A stretch of DNA of 64,000 bases from Vibrio neonatus (GTDB lineage: Bacteria; Pseudomonadota; Gammaproteobacteria; Enterobacterales; Vibrionaceae). The stretch lies in the NCBI RefSeq assembly GCF_024346975.1, contig NZ_AP024885.1, forward strand, positions 1,922,001 through 1,986,000, written 5' to 3'. Below, one piece after another: positions 8,838 to 18,866 of this stretch. The number at the start of each line of letters is the position of its first letter. Within the stretch, counting starts at the first letter, position 1. The position numbers were made by a program, and so were the translations under genes. The notes beneath the pieces were generated by a model. The model did no database searches. It had not been told where the DNA came from and saw nothing but the letters and a program-made list of their open reading frames with translations.

Positions 8838-10502
8838 ATGTGCTCGGTATTTGGTATCCTCGACATAAAAAGTGATGCGGACAAACTACGTCCAGTGGCG
8901 TTAGAAATGTCGAAGAAACTTCGTCACCGCGGACCGGACTGGTCTGGTATTTACTCATCAGAAAAAGCCATTTTGGCACACGAACGTTTAGCTATCGTTG
9001 GTCTTAACAGTGGTGCACAGCCTCTCTATAGCCCAGATAAAAAATTGGTACTGGCGGTCAACGGTGAGATTTACAACCATAAAGAAATCCGAGCTCGTTA
9101 CGAAGGAAAGTACGAGTTTCAAACAGATTCAGATTGTGAAGTTATCCTAGCACTATACCAAGATATGGGTGCTGATCTGCTAGAAGAACTGAACGGCATC
9201 TTTGCTTTTGTTCTTTATGATGAAGAAAAAGACACTTACCTTATCGGTCGTGACCATATCGGTATTATTCCTCTATACCAAGGTCATGATGAGCACGGTA
9301 ACTTCTACGTGGCTTCAGAAATGAAAGCACTGGTTCCTGTGTGTAAAACAGTAAGCGAATTCCCTCCAGGTAGCTACCTAGAATCAGGAGCTGCAGAAGC
9401 GACGCGCTACTACATCCGTGACTGGAACGAATATGCCGCAGTGCAAGGCAACTCCACCAGCAAAGAAGAGCTAACAGAAGCGTTAGAAGCAGCGGTTAAA
9501 CGTCAGCTAATGACAGACGTACCTTACGGTGTATTGCTTTCTGGCGGTTTAGACTCATCTATCACATCAGCAGTGGCAAAACGTTTTGCAGCTATGCGTG
9601 TGGAAGACGACAGCCAATCAGAAGCATGGTGGCCACAGCTACACTCATTTGCCGTGGGCCTTGAAGGCGCACCCGATCTGAAAGCGGCTCGTGAAGTTGC
9701 CGACCAAATTGGCACTGTTCACCATGAAATGACCTACACAATTCAAGAAGGCCTAGATGCCATTCGTGACGTGATTTATCACATTGAAACCTACGATGTC
9801 ACCACTATCCGTGCTTCTACACCTATGTTCCTAATGGGTCGTAAAATCAAAGCTATGGGTATCAAAATGGTACTGTCTGGTGAAGGTGCTGACGAAATAT
9901 TTGGCGGTTACTTGTACTTCCACAAAGCGCCAAATGCTCAAGAATTCCATGAAGAAACAGTACGTAAACTGCTCGCACTCAACATGTTTGACTGTGCTCG
10001 CGCCAACAAATCTTTGGCGGCATGGGGCGTAGAAGGTCGCGTACCTTTCCTAGATAAAGAGTTTATTGACGTAGCAATGCGCTTAAACCCTAAAGATAAA
10101 ATGTGTGGCAACGGCAAAATGGAAAAACACATCCTACGTGAGTGTTTTGAACATTACCTGCCAGAAGCTATTGCTTGGCGTCAAAAAGAACAGTTCTCTG
10201 ATGGCGTAGGTTACAGCTGGATTGATACACTGCGCGAAGTAGCAGAAGCGAAAGTCACTGATAAGCAAATGGAAACAGCAAGCTTCCGTTTCCCGTACAA
10301 CACGCCGACGACCAAAGAAGGCTATGTGTACCGCGAAATCTTTGAAGAGCTATTCCCTCTTCCATCGGCAGCTGAATGTGTTCCAGGTGGCCCCTCTGTG
10401 GCTTGTTCATCAGCAAAAGCAATTGAGTGGGATGAATCATTCAAAAACAACGCCGATCCTTCAGGTCGCGCTGTGAAAGCCATTCACAACGAAGCCTATT
10501 AA
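8838..10502 (+). CDS. asnB: Asparagine synthetase B, glutamine-hydrolysing
   Basis: Makes asparagine from aspartate, glutamine and ATP in the cytoplasm. Cys2, exposed after removal of Met1 (MCSVFGI), is the Ntn amidotransferase nucleophile. The glutaminase domain covers about residues 1-200; the synthetase domain follows with the pyrophosphate loop SGGLDSS near residue 237. The 554-aa length fits E. coli AsnB. The ribosome site is AAGGAAG. It is monocistronic with a strong terminator behind it. Confidence 0.96.
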   Translation: MCSVFGILDIKSDADKLRPVALEMSKKLRHRGPDWSGIYSSEKAILAHERLAIVGLNSGAQPLYSPDKKLVLAVNGEIYNHKEIRARYEGKYEFQTDSDCEVILALYQDMGADLLEELNGIFAFVLYDEEKDTYLIGRDHIGIIPLYQGHDEHGNFYVASEMKALVPVCKTVSEFPPGSYLESGAAEATRYYIRDWNEYAAVQGNSTSKEELTEALEAAVKRQLMTDVPYGVLLSGGLDSSITSAVAKRFAAMRVEDDSQSEAWWPQLHSFAVGLEGAPDLKAAREVADQIGTVHHEMTYTIQEGLDAIRDVIYHIETYDVTTIRASTPMFLMGRKIKAMGIKMVLSGEGADEIFGGYLYFHKAPNAQEFHEETVRKLLALNMFDCARANKSLAAWGVEGRVPFLDKEFIDVAMRLNPKDKMCGNGKMEKHILRECFEHYLPEAIAWRQKEQFSDGVGYSWIDTLREVAEAKVTDKQMETASFRFPYNTPTTKEGYVYREIFEELFPLPSAAECVPGGPSVACSSAKAIEWDESFKNNADPSGRAVKAIHNEAY

Positions 10503-10533
10503 TTCTGGCTGAAAACACAGACACATAATATGC

Positions 10534-10567
10534 AAAAGGGGGCGCTAATATTAGCGCCCCCTTTTTA
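10534..10567. terminator. Bidirectional terminator between asnB and rfaH
   Basis: GGGGGCGCTA/TAGCGCCCCC stem with a 4-nt ATAT loop, flanked by A and T runs, 32 nt after the asnB stop. It can also serve rfaH on the opposite strand. Confidence 0.93.
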
Positions 10568-10604
10568 ATGCCTGTCTCAATTACAGTCTTGTAGGGAAAT
10601 CGAT

Positions 10605-11096
10605 TTACAAATTGAGGTCGGTATTATCAACTTTCACCGCGACTTGCTTATTGATCATAGTAATCAATAGTATTGAGCGAGTTTCACCATCTGCCTCATG
10701 ATAAATCGCGTCAATTCCTGAAAATTGACCTGAGGTAATTTCAATCTTGTCTCCAGCATTTGGCGCATTATATTGCACCACATCCGAGACTTCTTCTTGC
10801 TGTTTTAAGGTATAGACAAGATCGCCTTGCAGCTCAGTTGGGTATGCCCCAGTACGGATAAAATCAGCCACACCGCGAGTTGAACGCACTGTGGTAAATG
10901 AAGGACCTTGTTCATAATCAAAGCGTACAAACATGTAGCTTGGGAACAAAGGCTCAACCTTTTGTTGGCGTTTACCGCGCACTAATTTTTCTGTTACCAG
11001 CTTTGGGTAGTACACCTCGACACCTTGATTTTCCAAGTGCGCTTGAGCACGCTGCTGATCACCACGCTTACAATACAACAAATACCAACGCTTCAT
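10605..11096 (-). CDS. rfaH: Transcription antitermination protein RfaH
   Basis: NusG paralogue that binds RNA polymerase paused at ops sites and promotes expression of long operons for LPS, capsule and similar cell-surface polymers. The N-terminal NGN domain starts WYLLYCKRGDQQRAQAHL and contains the LFPSYMFVRF segment; the C-terminal KOW-like domain covers about residues 105-163. The 163 aa match RfaH (about 162) rather than NusG (about 180). No ops element (GGCGGTAG) was noticed in this window, so its targets lie elsewhere. Confidence 0.93.
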   Translation of the reverse strand: MKRWYLLYCKRGDQQRAQAHLENQGVEVYYPKLVTEKLVRGKRQQKVEPLFPSYMFVRFDYEQGPSFTTVRSTRGVADFIRTGAYPTELQGDLVYTLKQQEEVSDVVQYNAPNAGDKIEITSGQFSGIDAIYHEADGETRSILLITMINKQVAVKVDNTDLNL

Positions 11097-11210
11097 GATC
11101 GTTACCTCAAAACCTAAATACCGTTCTGCGCCGATCCTCTTCGGTTGCAGATTACGCTATTGATACTATCAGCTCAGGCATCAAGTTAAAAACAAACCAA
11201 GCGTAAGTGC

Positions 11211-12185
11211 TCACTCACCACGCAATATTTGTGCATTAACTAGGCTCGCCATTAAATTTATGTGCGCATCATCGTCATTTAGGCAAGGAACATAGTTAAA
11301 TTGTTCCCCCCCTGCACTGTTAAATATCTGGCTGCACTCTTCTGAAATTTCTTCTAATGTTTCTAAACAATCAACTGAAAATGCAGGAGCCATGATGGTT
11401 AAATTTTTAACCCCTTTACTAGGCAAGGCTTGCAATGTTTTGTCCGTATAAGGTTGTAACCACTCTTCACGACCAAAACGCGATTGATAGGTCATGCCAA
11501 TCTGGCTGGGATCTAGCTGTAACTCTTTTGCAAGCAAATCGGTCGTCACTTGACAGTGTTGCGGATAGATATCGCCATTATCCGCGTAACGCTTAGGAAT
11601 GCCGTGATAGGAGCAAAGCAGGTACTCACTTTTTCCTTGCTGCTGCCAAGCATGGCGAACCGAATCGGCTAGCGCTTGGATGTACAGCGGATGATCATGA
11701 TAATCGCCAATCACGCTAAAAGAAGGCACTACCGTCATCTGCTTGAAGGCTTTACCTAAACCATCCACTACCGCCGCTGTAGTCGTCGCCGAATATTGAG
11801 GATACAAAGGCAGTACGATGACTTTTTCTACGCCTTGCTGCATTAACGACTGCATACCATCAAATAGGCTTGGGTTGCCATAAGTCATGCCTAACTCAAC
11901 AGGAATATTCAGCTGTTGCTTAAGTTTATTAGCTTGCCTTGCTGAGTACACCAACAAAGGTGAACCCTCATCCATCCATACTCTTTGATAGAGTTTAGCT
12001 ACTTTAGGAGCACGTACTGGCAGTATCACCCCATGCAGCAAAGGACACCACAACCAGCGCGTCATATCGACCACTCGCTTATCATGTAAAAATTGACTTA
12101 AGAAGCGCTTTACAGCTTTAGGCGTTGCTTGGTCTGGTGTTCCTAGATTAACTAATAACACACCTGCTTTAGGTTGATGTTCCAT
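11211..12185 (-). CDS. hemH: Ferrochelatase
   Basis: Inserts ferrous iron into protoporphyrin IX, the last step of haem synthesis, at the inner membrane face. The N-terminal [11 protein letters not shown] and the region around the metal-binding histidine ([11 protein letters not shown]) are diagnostic. I place the start at ATG 12185 (324 aa), not at the in-frame start at 12296: the 12185 start has an AGGA ribosome site, matches family N-termini, and avoids the adk terminator, which the longer frame would run through. adk lies upstream on the same strand. Confidence 0.93.
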   Translation of the reverse strand: MEHQPKAGVLLVNLGTPDQATPKAVKRFLSQFLHDKRVVDMTRWLWCPLLHGVILPVRAPKVAKLYQRVWMDEGSPLLVYSARQANKLKQQLNIPVELGMTYGNPSLFDGMQSLMQQGVEKVIVLPLYPQYSATTTAAVVDGLGKAFKQMTVVPSFSVIGDYHDHPLYIQALADSVRHAWQQQGKSEYLLCSYHGIPKRYADNGDIYPQHCQVTTDLLAKELQLDPSQIGMTYQSRFGREEWLQPYTDKTLQALPSKGVKNLTIMAPAFSVDCLETLEEISEECSQIFNSAGGEQFNYVPCLNDDDAHINLMASLVNAQILRGE

Positions 12186-12205
12186 AAAATCCTGATATTT
12201 AAGCA

Positions 12206-12233
12206 ATAAAAAGGACGACCCAAGGTCGTCCTT
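12206..12233 (-). terminator. Terminator of adk
   Basis: AAGGACGACC/GGTCGTCCTT stem (12211-12220, 12224-12233) with a CAA loop; on the minus strand it is followed by TTTTTATT. It lies between the adk stop and the hemH start, so hemH needs read-through or its own promoter. Confidence 0.88.
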
Positions 12234-12267
12234 ATAGTATCTAAATTCGCGTATCAATAAGCAATAA

Positions 12268-12924
<657 letters not shown>

Positions 12925-12939
12925 TTAATGTTCTTCTTT

Positions 12940-13004
12940 TATACCGAAGCTCACAAGTACACAGCAATCAGTAACTAACTGATTTTAATGTAAGTTTCGG
13001 TATA
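12940..13004. repeat. Nested inverted repeat in the adk leader region
   Basis: Outer arms TATACCGAA (12940-12948) and TTCGGTATA (12996-13004) enclose a second perfect pair, AATCAGT (12966-12972) and ACTGATT (12978-12984), with a 5-nt loop. It lies 28-92 nt upstream of the adk start. There is no T-run directly after it, so it is not a simple terminator. A leader RNA structure or a regulator site is possible. Confidence 0.6.
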
Positions 13005-13023
13005 ACTCTGTTTTTAATAACGA

Positions 13024-13058
13024 TTGAGCCCAGAATACTATCACAATTCTGAGCTCAA
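13024..13058. terminator. Long hairpin downstream of htpG
   Basis: TTGAGCCCAGAAT (13024-13036) pairs with ATTCTGAGCTCAA (13046-13058) with one mismatch and a 9-nt loop. It lies 32 nt past the htpG stop. Neither side has a good T-run, so it may protect the 3' end or terminate weakly. Confidence 0.5.
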
Positions 13059-13089
13059 TGTTCAGCTTTGAGTTTATTGACCCTATTGC

Positions 13090-14991
13090 TTATTTAACCA
13101 ATAGTTTGTTCACAGCACTCAAGAACTGGCTTGGATCTTCTAAAGAACCACGTTCGGCAAGCATTGCTTGACCTAATAGCAGCTCAACCCAACGACCAAA
13201 TTCGATGTCATCGGCAGTGTCTGCCATTTGTGTCACTAAATCATGCTCTGGGTTAAGTTCTAGGATGTACTTCACTTCCGGAGCGGCTTGACCAGCAGCT
13301 TCTAGAAGTTTCGCCATCTGTGTACCCATTTCCATATCGTCAGTAACGACAACGGCTGGAGTATTGGCCAGTTTAAAGGTAGTGCGAACTTCTTTCACAC
13401 GATCGCCAAGGTACTCTTTAGTACGCTCAACAACAGATTTAAACTCTTCTTCTGTTTCTTTGTGTTTTTCTTTTTCTTGCTCATCTTCAAACTGGCTTAA
13501 ATCTAGACCGGCTTTAGTGATGGATTGGAATTGTTTGCCATCAAACTCAGTGAGGTAGTTCATTAGCCATTCGTCGATGCGATCGTACATCAATACAACC
13601 TCAATGCCTTTTGCTTTAAATTGCTCAAGGTGTGGGCTGTTTTTCGCTGCCGCATAGCTATCAGCCGTTAGATAATAAATCTTATCTTGGCCTTCTTTCA
13701 TGCGTTCAACATAGCTTGCAAGGCTCACTGACTGCTCACTGCTTTCCACTTCCGTTGAAGCAAAGCGCAATAGACCTGCCACTTTTTCTTTGTTAGCGAA
13801 ATCTTCAGCAGGGCCTTCTTTTAACACTAGGCCAAACTCTTTCCAGAAAGACAGGTATTTTTCATCGTCTTTCTTAGCCAGTTTTTCTAGCATAGTAAGC
13901 ACGCGTTTTGTACAAGCACTGCGTAGCGACTGAGTCACTTTGTTGTCTTGTAGAATTTCACGCGATACGTTCAATGGCAGATCGTTTGAATCAATCAAGC
14001 CTTTTACAAAGCGCAAGTAAGACGGCATAAACTGCTCTGCGTCATCCATGATGAATACGCGCTGAACATACAGTTTTAAACCGCTCTTATGATCGCGATT
14101 CATCATATCCCAAGGGGCTTTCGCCGGGACATATAGCAAACTAGTGTAGTCGTTTTTACCTTCTACTTTATTGTGTCCCCACAATAGAGGGTCGGCAAAA
14201 TCGTTAGAGATATGTTTGTAAAACTCAGTGTATTCTTCGTCTTTGATTTCAGACTTAGCACGAGTCCATAGTGCTTGCGCTTTGTTGATCTGCTCCCACT
14301 TAGTTTCGCCAGTTTCCTTGCCTTCGTCGTCAGTCACTTTAGTCAGGATAGAAACAGGGATACCGATATGGTCAGAATACTTGCTGATAACATCACGTAG
14401 ACGCCACTCAGATAAGAACTCTTTGCCTTCTTCGCGCATGTGCAAAATGATTTCAGTACCACGAGACTCTTTCGTGATGTCTTCGATGGTGTAATCACCC
14501 TCACCCGCAGAATGCCATTGCACGCCTTGATCTGCAGTAAGACCTGCAGCGCGAGTGCGCACGGTTACCGCGTCTGCCACGATAAATGCCGAATAAAAAC
14601 CAACACCGAATTGACCAATAAGTTGAGAATCTTTTGATTGGTCTTCTGATAGCTTAGAGAAAAACTCTGCAGTGCCGGATTTAGCAATGGTACCTAAGTG
14701 TTCGATTACGTCGTCACGACTCATACCAATACCGTTGTCCGATACTGTGATGGTGTTAGTTTTCTCATCGAAAGAGAGTTTAACGCCTAGGTCGGCTTCA
14801 CCTTGATATAAATCAGGTTGAGATAAAGCCTGAAAACGAAGCTTATCGGATGCATCGGACGCATTTGAAATAAGCTCACGCAGGAAAATTTCTTTGTTTG
14901 AATAAAGTGAGTGAATCATAAGGTGCAGAAGTTGTTTAACTTCAGATTGAAAACCTCGTGTTTCTTTATTCGCTGACACAGTTTCGCTCAT
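13090..14991 (-). CDS. htpG: Hsp90-family chaperone HtpG
   Basis: Cytosolic ATP-dependent chaperone. The GHKL ATPase motifs are visible in order: [12 protein letters not shown] (residue 40 on), SDNGIGM, and [11 protein letters not shown]. The 633 aa are full length, with middle and dimerisation domains following. The start ATG at 14991 has a weak GGAGTTAAA site. A sigma-32-like promoter lies about 75 nt upstream, as expected for a heat-shock gene. The divergent neighbour is toxR, an arrangement long known in vibrios. Confidence 0.98.
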   Translation of the reverse strand: MSETVSANKETRGFQSEVKQLLHLMIHSLYSNKEIFLRELISNASDASDKLRFQALSQPDLYQGEADLGVKLSFDEKTNTITVSDNGIGMSRDDVIEHLGTIAKSGTAEFFSKLSEDQSKDSQLIGQFGVGFYSAFIVADAVTVRTRAAGLTADQGVQWHSAGEGDYTIEDITKESRGTEIILHMREEGKEFLSEWRLRDVISKYSDHIGIPVSILTKVTDDEGKETGETKWEQINKAQALWTRAKSEIKDEEYTEFYKHISNDFADPLLWGHNKVEGKNDYTSLLYVPAKAPWDMMNRDHKSGLKLYVQRVFIMDDAEQFMPSYLRFVKGLIDSNDLPLNVSREILQDNKVTQSLRSACTKRVLTMLEKLAKKDDEKYLSFWKEFGLVLKEGPAEDFANKEKVAGLLRFASTEVESSEQSVSLASYVERMKEGQDKIYYLTADSYAAAKNSPHLEQFKAKGIEVVLMYDRIDEWLMNYLTEFDGKQFQSITKAGLDLSQFEDEQEKEKHKETEEEFKSVVERTKEYLGDRVKEVRTTFKLANTPAVVVTDDMEMGTQMAKLLEAAGQAAPEVKYILELNPEHDLVTQMADTADDIEFGRWVELLLGQAMLAERGSLEDPSQFLSAVNKLLVK

Positions 14992-15065
14992 TTTAACTCC
15001 ATGGGTTTTATGTTACTCATATGCGCACTGAGGCGCATATGTCTTTATGCTAATACTATGAGCAA

Positions 15066-15094
15066 TAAATAAGGGTCATAAGTACAATTTCAAG
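15066..15094 (-). promoter_or_regulatory. Sigma-32-like heat-shock promoter of htpG
   Basis: On the minus strand CTTGAAA (15094-15088), then a 12-nt spacer, then CCCTTATTTA (15075-15066). This is close to the sigma-32 consensus CTTGAAA-N11-16-CCCCATNT and correctly oriented toward htpG. Confidence 0.65.
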
Positions 15095-15165
15095 GTCAAT
15101 TACTACAAAAAAACTGCTTTTTAGATAAAATTTTATTATGCTATGCCTGTTATTCGCTCAAAACG

Positions 15166-15211
15166 GCGATTCATCTCACACTGCATCGAGAACGAGTGTG
15201 ACGATTCATCA
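15166..15211. repeat. Inverted and direct repeats in the toxR leader
   Basis: TCACACT (15176-15182) and AGTGTGA (15195-15201) form a 7-bp inverted repeat. It is flanked on both sides by direct copies of CGATTCATC (15167-15175 and 15202-15210), 35 bp apart. The array ends about 34 nt before the toxR start, so it lies in the leader or the promoter. Confidence 0.55.
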
Positions 15212-15243
15212 ATCATGCAAACAAAAATTCAAAGAAGATCTAA

Positions 15244-16086
15244 ATGAGCAAAATCGGTATTAAATACTTACTAGCCCAAAAGTATATTTTTGATCCAAAG
15301 AGCAATTCACTTATTGATCAATCAGATAACGATAGTTTAGTGCGCCTTGGTAGCAATGAAAGCCGAATTCTTATGTTGCTTTGCGAGCATCCTAACGAAG
15401 TGGTCACTCGTGATCAATTACACGAATATGTGTGGCGTGACCAAGGTTTTCAAGTCGATGATTCCAGCTTAACTCAAGCGATTTCTACGCTGAGAAAAAT
15501 GCTAAAAGATTCTACAAAGTCACCTCAGTTTGTAAAAACGGTACCAAAGCGTGGTTATCAGCTAATTTCCACTGTAGAAGCAACTTCTCCAACTCTTCAA
15601 GCGGAAGAAGTGGTTGCTCCAACAGCTGAGCCTGCATTAGCTGCGATGACTACAGCACAACCAAAAGAACCTGAAATTGAAGTCACAGCCAAGAAGCCTG
15701 CATTTTGGTCGCGTTGGGATTTCAATACCCGCGTAATTTTGATTGTGGCGCTGCTTTTGCCTGTATTGGCATTAGTGTTACCTCACTCATCTCCAGCAAA
15801 ATTTCGCTCTGTGACTGTGGTTAATGGTGTACCAGTAAAAACCACTGAAGGTCATCCTGCGCTCACCACTTGGCTTGATAGCATCAAAAGTTGCGTGACC
15901 TATTACATGGAAGCGTATCCCGATGAGTCTGCCCCTGTTGAAGTCATTGCAACAGCAAGCCAATCTCAACAGCTGTTTTTAAATTACATACACAGCGCTG
16001 AATTTTCTTCTGAAAACAGCACAGTGCGTCTAGTGGCAAACCAGAAAGAACTCTCCAAGATCTGTGCAACAGGAGACCGTAAATAA
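15244..16086 (+). CDS. toxR: Transmembrane transcriptional activator ToxR
   Basis: Inner-membrane one-component regulator that responds to bile, salt and pressure and controls porin genes in vibrios. Residues 10-110 form an OmpR-type winged helix (GSNESRILMLL, then WRDQGFQVDDSSLTQAI and VPKRGYQLI). A proline/alanine-rich linker follows, a single membrane helix lies at about 163-181, and the periplasmic domain holds two cysteines, C217 and C274, which can form the family's regulatory disulfide. At 280 aa it is full length. toxS overlaps its stop by one base, so the pair is translationally coupled. Confidence 0.95.
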   Translation: MSKIGIKYLLAQKYIFDPKSNSLIDQSDNDSLVRLGSNESRILMLLCEHPNEVVTRDQLHEYVWRDQGFQVDDSSLTQAISTLRKMLKDSTKSPQFVKTVPKRGYQLISTVEATSPTLQAEEVVAPTAEPALAAMTTAQPKEPEIEVTAKKPAFWSRWDFNTRVILIVALLLPVLALVLPHSSPAKFRSVTVVNGVPVKTTEGHPALTTWLDSIKSCVTYYMEAYPDESAPVEVIATASQSQQLFLNYIHSAEFSSENSTVRLVANQKELSKICATGDRK

Positions 16087-16613
16087 TGAACCAACGTGTA
16101 GCATTAATTCTATTAGCGATTTCTACGGTAATCAGTGGTTGGCTATTCTGGGGAAGTGATGTCAAAGTCGAGCAAGTATTAACCGCTCGTGAATGGCAAA
16201 CCAACTTAGATGCCTTTGTGCACACCGACCAAATTGATGAAAGCCTTGTTGGCCCGCTACGAAAAGTACACATTACTTCGAATGTAAAATACCTGCCTAA
16301 TGGTGAGTATATTCGTTCATCGCGCGTTCAATTATTAAGTGATAATGACCAAGAAATTCATATCCTTAATATCGATGAATCGGGTGTTTGGCAACTTAGC
16401 GACAACTACCTACTGATCGATTTAAAAGAGTTTAAGCAATCAACCGGAATCAGTAGCCAAGACTTTAAAGAGTCACAGCTCACTATCATCAAGCAGATAC
16501 TGCGCACCGATGCACAGCAAAGTCGTCGTGTGGATATTATCAACGATAACTCGATTCTACTAACCAGCTTAGGACATGGCTCTAGAGTATTGGTCTCTGC
16601 GCCAAGTCTTTAA
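16086..16613 (+). CDS. toxS: ToxR-stabilising membrane protein ToxS
   Basis: Partner of ToxR that binds its periplasmic domain and protects it from proteolysis. It has a short cytosolic start, one membrane helix (about residues 5-22) and a periplasmic domain containing YLPNGEYIRSS and SGVWQLSDNYLL. The 175 aa fit ToxS. Its ATG shares one base with the toxR stop (TAATG). A terminator follows 16 nt after the stop. Confidence 0.93.
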   Translation: MNQRVALILLAISTVISGWLFWGSDVKVEQVLTAREWQTNLDAFVHTDQIDESLVGPLRKVHITSNVKYLPNGEYIRSSRVQLLSDNDQEIHILNIDESGVWQLSDNYLLIDLKEFKQSTGISSQDFKESQLTIIKQILRTDAQQSRRVDIINDNSILLTSLGHGSRVLVSAPSL

Positions 16614-16629
16614 TATCTTTTGATAGCAC

Positions 16630-16657
16630 AAAAAAGGAGACTCAAGTCTCCTTTTTT
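16630..16657. terminator. Bidirectional terminator between toxS and yfcE
   Basis: GGAGAC/GTCTCC stem with a TCAA loop, flanked by six A and six T. It serves toxRS on the plus strand and yfcE on the minus strand. Confidence 0.92.
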
Positions 16658-16693
16658 ATTGGCTCTTTTTCGCCATGATGCAGTCTACATGGG

Positions 16694-17239
16694 TTAGATC
16701 TGTGTGGTAGCCAACACTTCACCCGTAAAGCTCAGCACGCTAAGTTCTGTGCCCTCTAATAACCCGTAGCTTGCCACATTGCCACCTTTCGGTATGGTCG
16801 AAGAGCCTGGATTAAACAGAATATATTCACCCATCGACTGCGCTACAGGTAAGTGCGTATGACCGTGTGCTAGTACATCACCTGACTTCAAAGGTGGCAG
16901 TTTATTTTGGTTGTATAAATGACCGTGAGTTAAAAATAAACGCTGACCGCTTTCTAGTAACACCATGGCAAAATCGCTCATTAACGGAAACTCCAACAGC
17001 ATTTGGTCAACTTCGCTGTCGCAGTTGCCACGAACCGCAATAATATTATCTTTGTAGTTATTCAATAACTCAGCTACTTGCGCAGGAGCATACGCTTCTG
17101 GAACTGGGTTTCTTGGGCCGTGATTAAGCACATCGCCCAGTAGAATAAAATGCTCAGCGCCAGAGGCGAGATAGGCTTCTACAACCTTTTTTGTCGATGC
17201 AAGACAGCCGTGTAAATCAGAAGCAAAAAACAGTTTCAT
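16694..17239 (-). CDS. yfcE: Metallophosphodiesterase YfcE
   Basis: Small cytosolic calcineurin-like phosphodiesterase (181 aa). The metal-binding motifs appear in order: SDLHG (residues 8-12), GDVLNHGPRNP, GNCD, THGHLY and GHTH. E. coli YfcE is a manganese-dependent phosphodiesterase; its natural substrate is not settled. It lies 82 nt downstream of the CBS gene of the DUF1538 operon on the same strand, so it could be its last gene, but the gap is larger than between the other members. Confidence 0.9.
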   Translation of the reverse strand: MKLFFASDLHGCLASTKKVVEAYLASGAEHFILLGDVLNHGPRNPVPEAYAPAQVAELLNNYKDNIIAVRGNCDSEVDQMLLEFPLMSDFAMVLLESGQRLFLTHGHLYNQNKLPPLKSGDVLAHGHTHLPVAQSMGEYILFNPGSSTIPKGGNVASYGLLEGTELSVLSFTGEVLATTQI

Positions 17240-17321
17240 GGTGAATCACTCTATTATTCTATATTTTCTCAGAGTGTAACAATGCCAGTGCTTGTGCACC
17301 AGAGACAAAATGCGCTATCGC

Positions 17322-17732
17322 TTATTCACCTTGGTCTAATACCATGCCTTTAATAACGATGTTGTTGTAACTGACCATGCCCATCACTTTACCTTCTTGC
17401 ACCACAGGTGCTCGGCTGATGCCAAAACGCTCAAACAGACGTGCACAATATTTCACGTTCATCTCTGGTGATACACACAGAGCCGGTTTGCTCATAATTT
17501 CATACACATTAGTACGCGCCGGAGATCGGTTCTGCGCCAGCACTTTTTTGGCAATATCGTTCATCAGCACCAATCCATACTCATCATCGTCATGGCGTTT
17601 ATTCACAATTAATGCCTTTACTTCATTTGCTCGTGCAATGCCTATCGCTTCCTCTACTGTCATCAAACCATCAACGATAGCGTAGGTGGCCGACATCACA
17701 TCCTTAACTCTTCGATTGGTTCGGCTTTTCAT
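17322..17732 (-). CDS. Two-CBS-domain (Bateman) protein of the DUF1538 operon
   Basis: Small protein of 136 aa made almost wholly of a CBS pair: CBS1 about residues 9-65 (VKDVMSATYAIVDGLMTVEEAI) and CBS2 about 76-132 (VYEIMSKPALCVSPEM to GMVSYNNIVIKGMV). CBS pairs usually bind adenine nucleotides and act as regulators of transporters or enzymes. Its ATG overlaps the stop of the P-II-like gene (ATGA) and has a strong GAGGAGG site. There is no catalytic domain. Its proposed role as a regulator of the DUF1538 membrane proteins is inference from the operon. Confidence 0.88.
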   Translation of the reverse strand: MKSRTNRRVKDVMSATYAIVDGLMTVEEAIGIARANEVKALIVNKRHDDDEYGLVLMNDIAKKVLAQNRSPARTNVYEIMSKPALCVSPEMNVKYCARLFERFGISRAPVVQEGKVMGMVSYNNIVIKGMVLDQGE

Positions 17733-18079
17733 ATTTCCTCCTCGACTATTTTGGTCAGGGTTTCCACCTGATGCGCAACCCCAACCGCATCTTCAACATC
17801 AATTTGCACCGCAATGCCCTGCCCCGACTCTTGATCAAACTCGCCAATATCACTAATTTTTTCCAGTATTCGGCGGCTAAGATGCTCTTCAACCACAAAC
17901 AGCAACACGTCTTTTTGCACTTCTAAAGTCAAACCTAAGAAGGTGCGCTTTTTATTTAGCCCCTCTCCTCTGGCATTACTGATAACCGTTGCGCCAGTTG
18001 CGCCCGCCTCTCTGGCGGCATCGAGCACCGCGTCAGTTCGAATATCTTCAACAAAAGCTAATATCAATTTAAATCTCAT
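17729..18079 (-). CDS. P-II-superfamily signalling protein of the DUF1538 operon
   Basis: A 116-residue protein that reads like a GlnB relative: a beta-alpha-beta start ([32 protein letters not shown]), a shortened T-loop region (about residues 37-57), and a B-loop-like ESGQGIAVQ (84-92). It lacks the Tyr51 uridylylation site of the true GlnB at 63092, so any control must be by ligand binding. Its start overlaps the previous gene by 11 nt and has a strong GGAGG site; its stop overlaps the CBS gene by 4 nt. The family is known next to DUF1538 genes, but I know of no assigned function. Confidence 0.85.
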   Translation of the reverse strand: MRFKLILAFVEDIRTDAVLDAAREAGATGATVISNARGEGLNKKRTFLGLTLEVQKDVLLFVVEEHLSRRILEKISDIGEFDQESGQGIAVQIDVEDAVGVAHQVETLTKIVEEEI

Positions 18080-18866
18080 TGGAGTCCTCCTGTTTTATCG
18101 GACGGCGCTGATTAAGCCAGCGGGTAATTTGCGCGTAAGCCATAACAGAAATAATAGGAAATAGACTGGCAAATGCGATAAGGCCAAAGCCATCAATTAA
18201 GGGGCTTCTATCTGGCACAGTGGAAGCCAGTCCTAATCCTAACGCTGTCACCAAAGGAACGGTCACGGTAGAGGTAGTCACACCGCCACTGTCATAGGCA
18301 AGGGGAATAATCATGGCTGGGGAAAGGTAGGTTTGGATAATGACCACCACATAGCCTGCGATGATGTAGTAATGAATCGGGTCTCCCGCCACGATGCGGT
18401 AACACCCTAAAGTGATGCCTATTGCCACGCCAAGTGCCACTGCTAAGCGCAAACCATTCACTTTAATACTTCCGCCTGAAACTTGATTGGCTTTAATGGC
18501 TACCGCAATCAGCGAAGGTTCCGCAATGGTGGTGCTAAACCCAATACAAAAAGCGAACAAATAGACCCAGTAATAATCAAACCATTGTAAAACGCCTATT
18601 TCAGAGAGGCGCATCTGCTGTAAAAAATGCGGCGTGGTCAACTGCATTGCCATGGTTTCACCCAATGGAAAGAGCGCCGCTTCTAACCCCACCAGAAATA
18701 GCGCCAACCCAATAATGACCAGTACAAAACCTAAAATAACAGACCATAAATTACGGATTGGTCGGCGCAACACCGCCGTTTGAAAAGCCAGTAAAATAAC
18801 GGCAATCGGGAATACGTCCGTTACCGTCGAGGCGAATACATCTATGGTATTGGCTAGGCTAATCAT
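18069..18866 (-). CDS. DUF1538 membrane protein, second copy
   Basis: Hydrophobic protein of 265 aa with about seven membrane segments, from one DUF1538 unit. It shares with the preceding gene product the motifs PLGE (67-70), TTIAEP (112-117), [10 protein letters not shown] (191-200) and [10 protein letters not shown] (225-234). I chose ATG 18866, which overlaps the upstream stop as ATGA; a GTG at 18875 is possible, and neither has a good ribosome site, so translational coupling is likely. Related proteins elsewhere are single chains with two such units. The substrate is unknown. Confidence 0.85.
   Translation of the reverse strand: MISLANTIDVFASTVTDVFPIAVILLAFQTAVLRRPIRNLWSVILGFVLVIIGLALFLVGLEAALFPLGETMAMQLTTPHFLQQMRLSEIGVLQWFDYYWVYLFAFCIGFSTTIAEPSLIAVAIKANQVSGGSIKVNGLRLAVALGVAIGITLGCYRIVAGDPIHYYIIAGYVVVIIQTYLSPAMIIPLAYDSGGVTTSTVTVPLVTALGLGLASTVPDRSPLIDGFGLIAFASLFPIISVMAYAQITRWLNQRRPIKQEDSNEI

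Noticed and set aside
10605..11096. NusG
   Set aside because: The 163-aa length and the isolated position, away from secE and rplK, fit RfaH.
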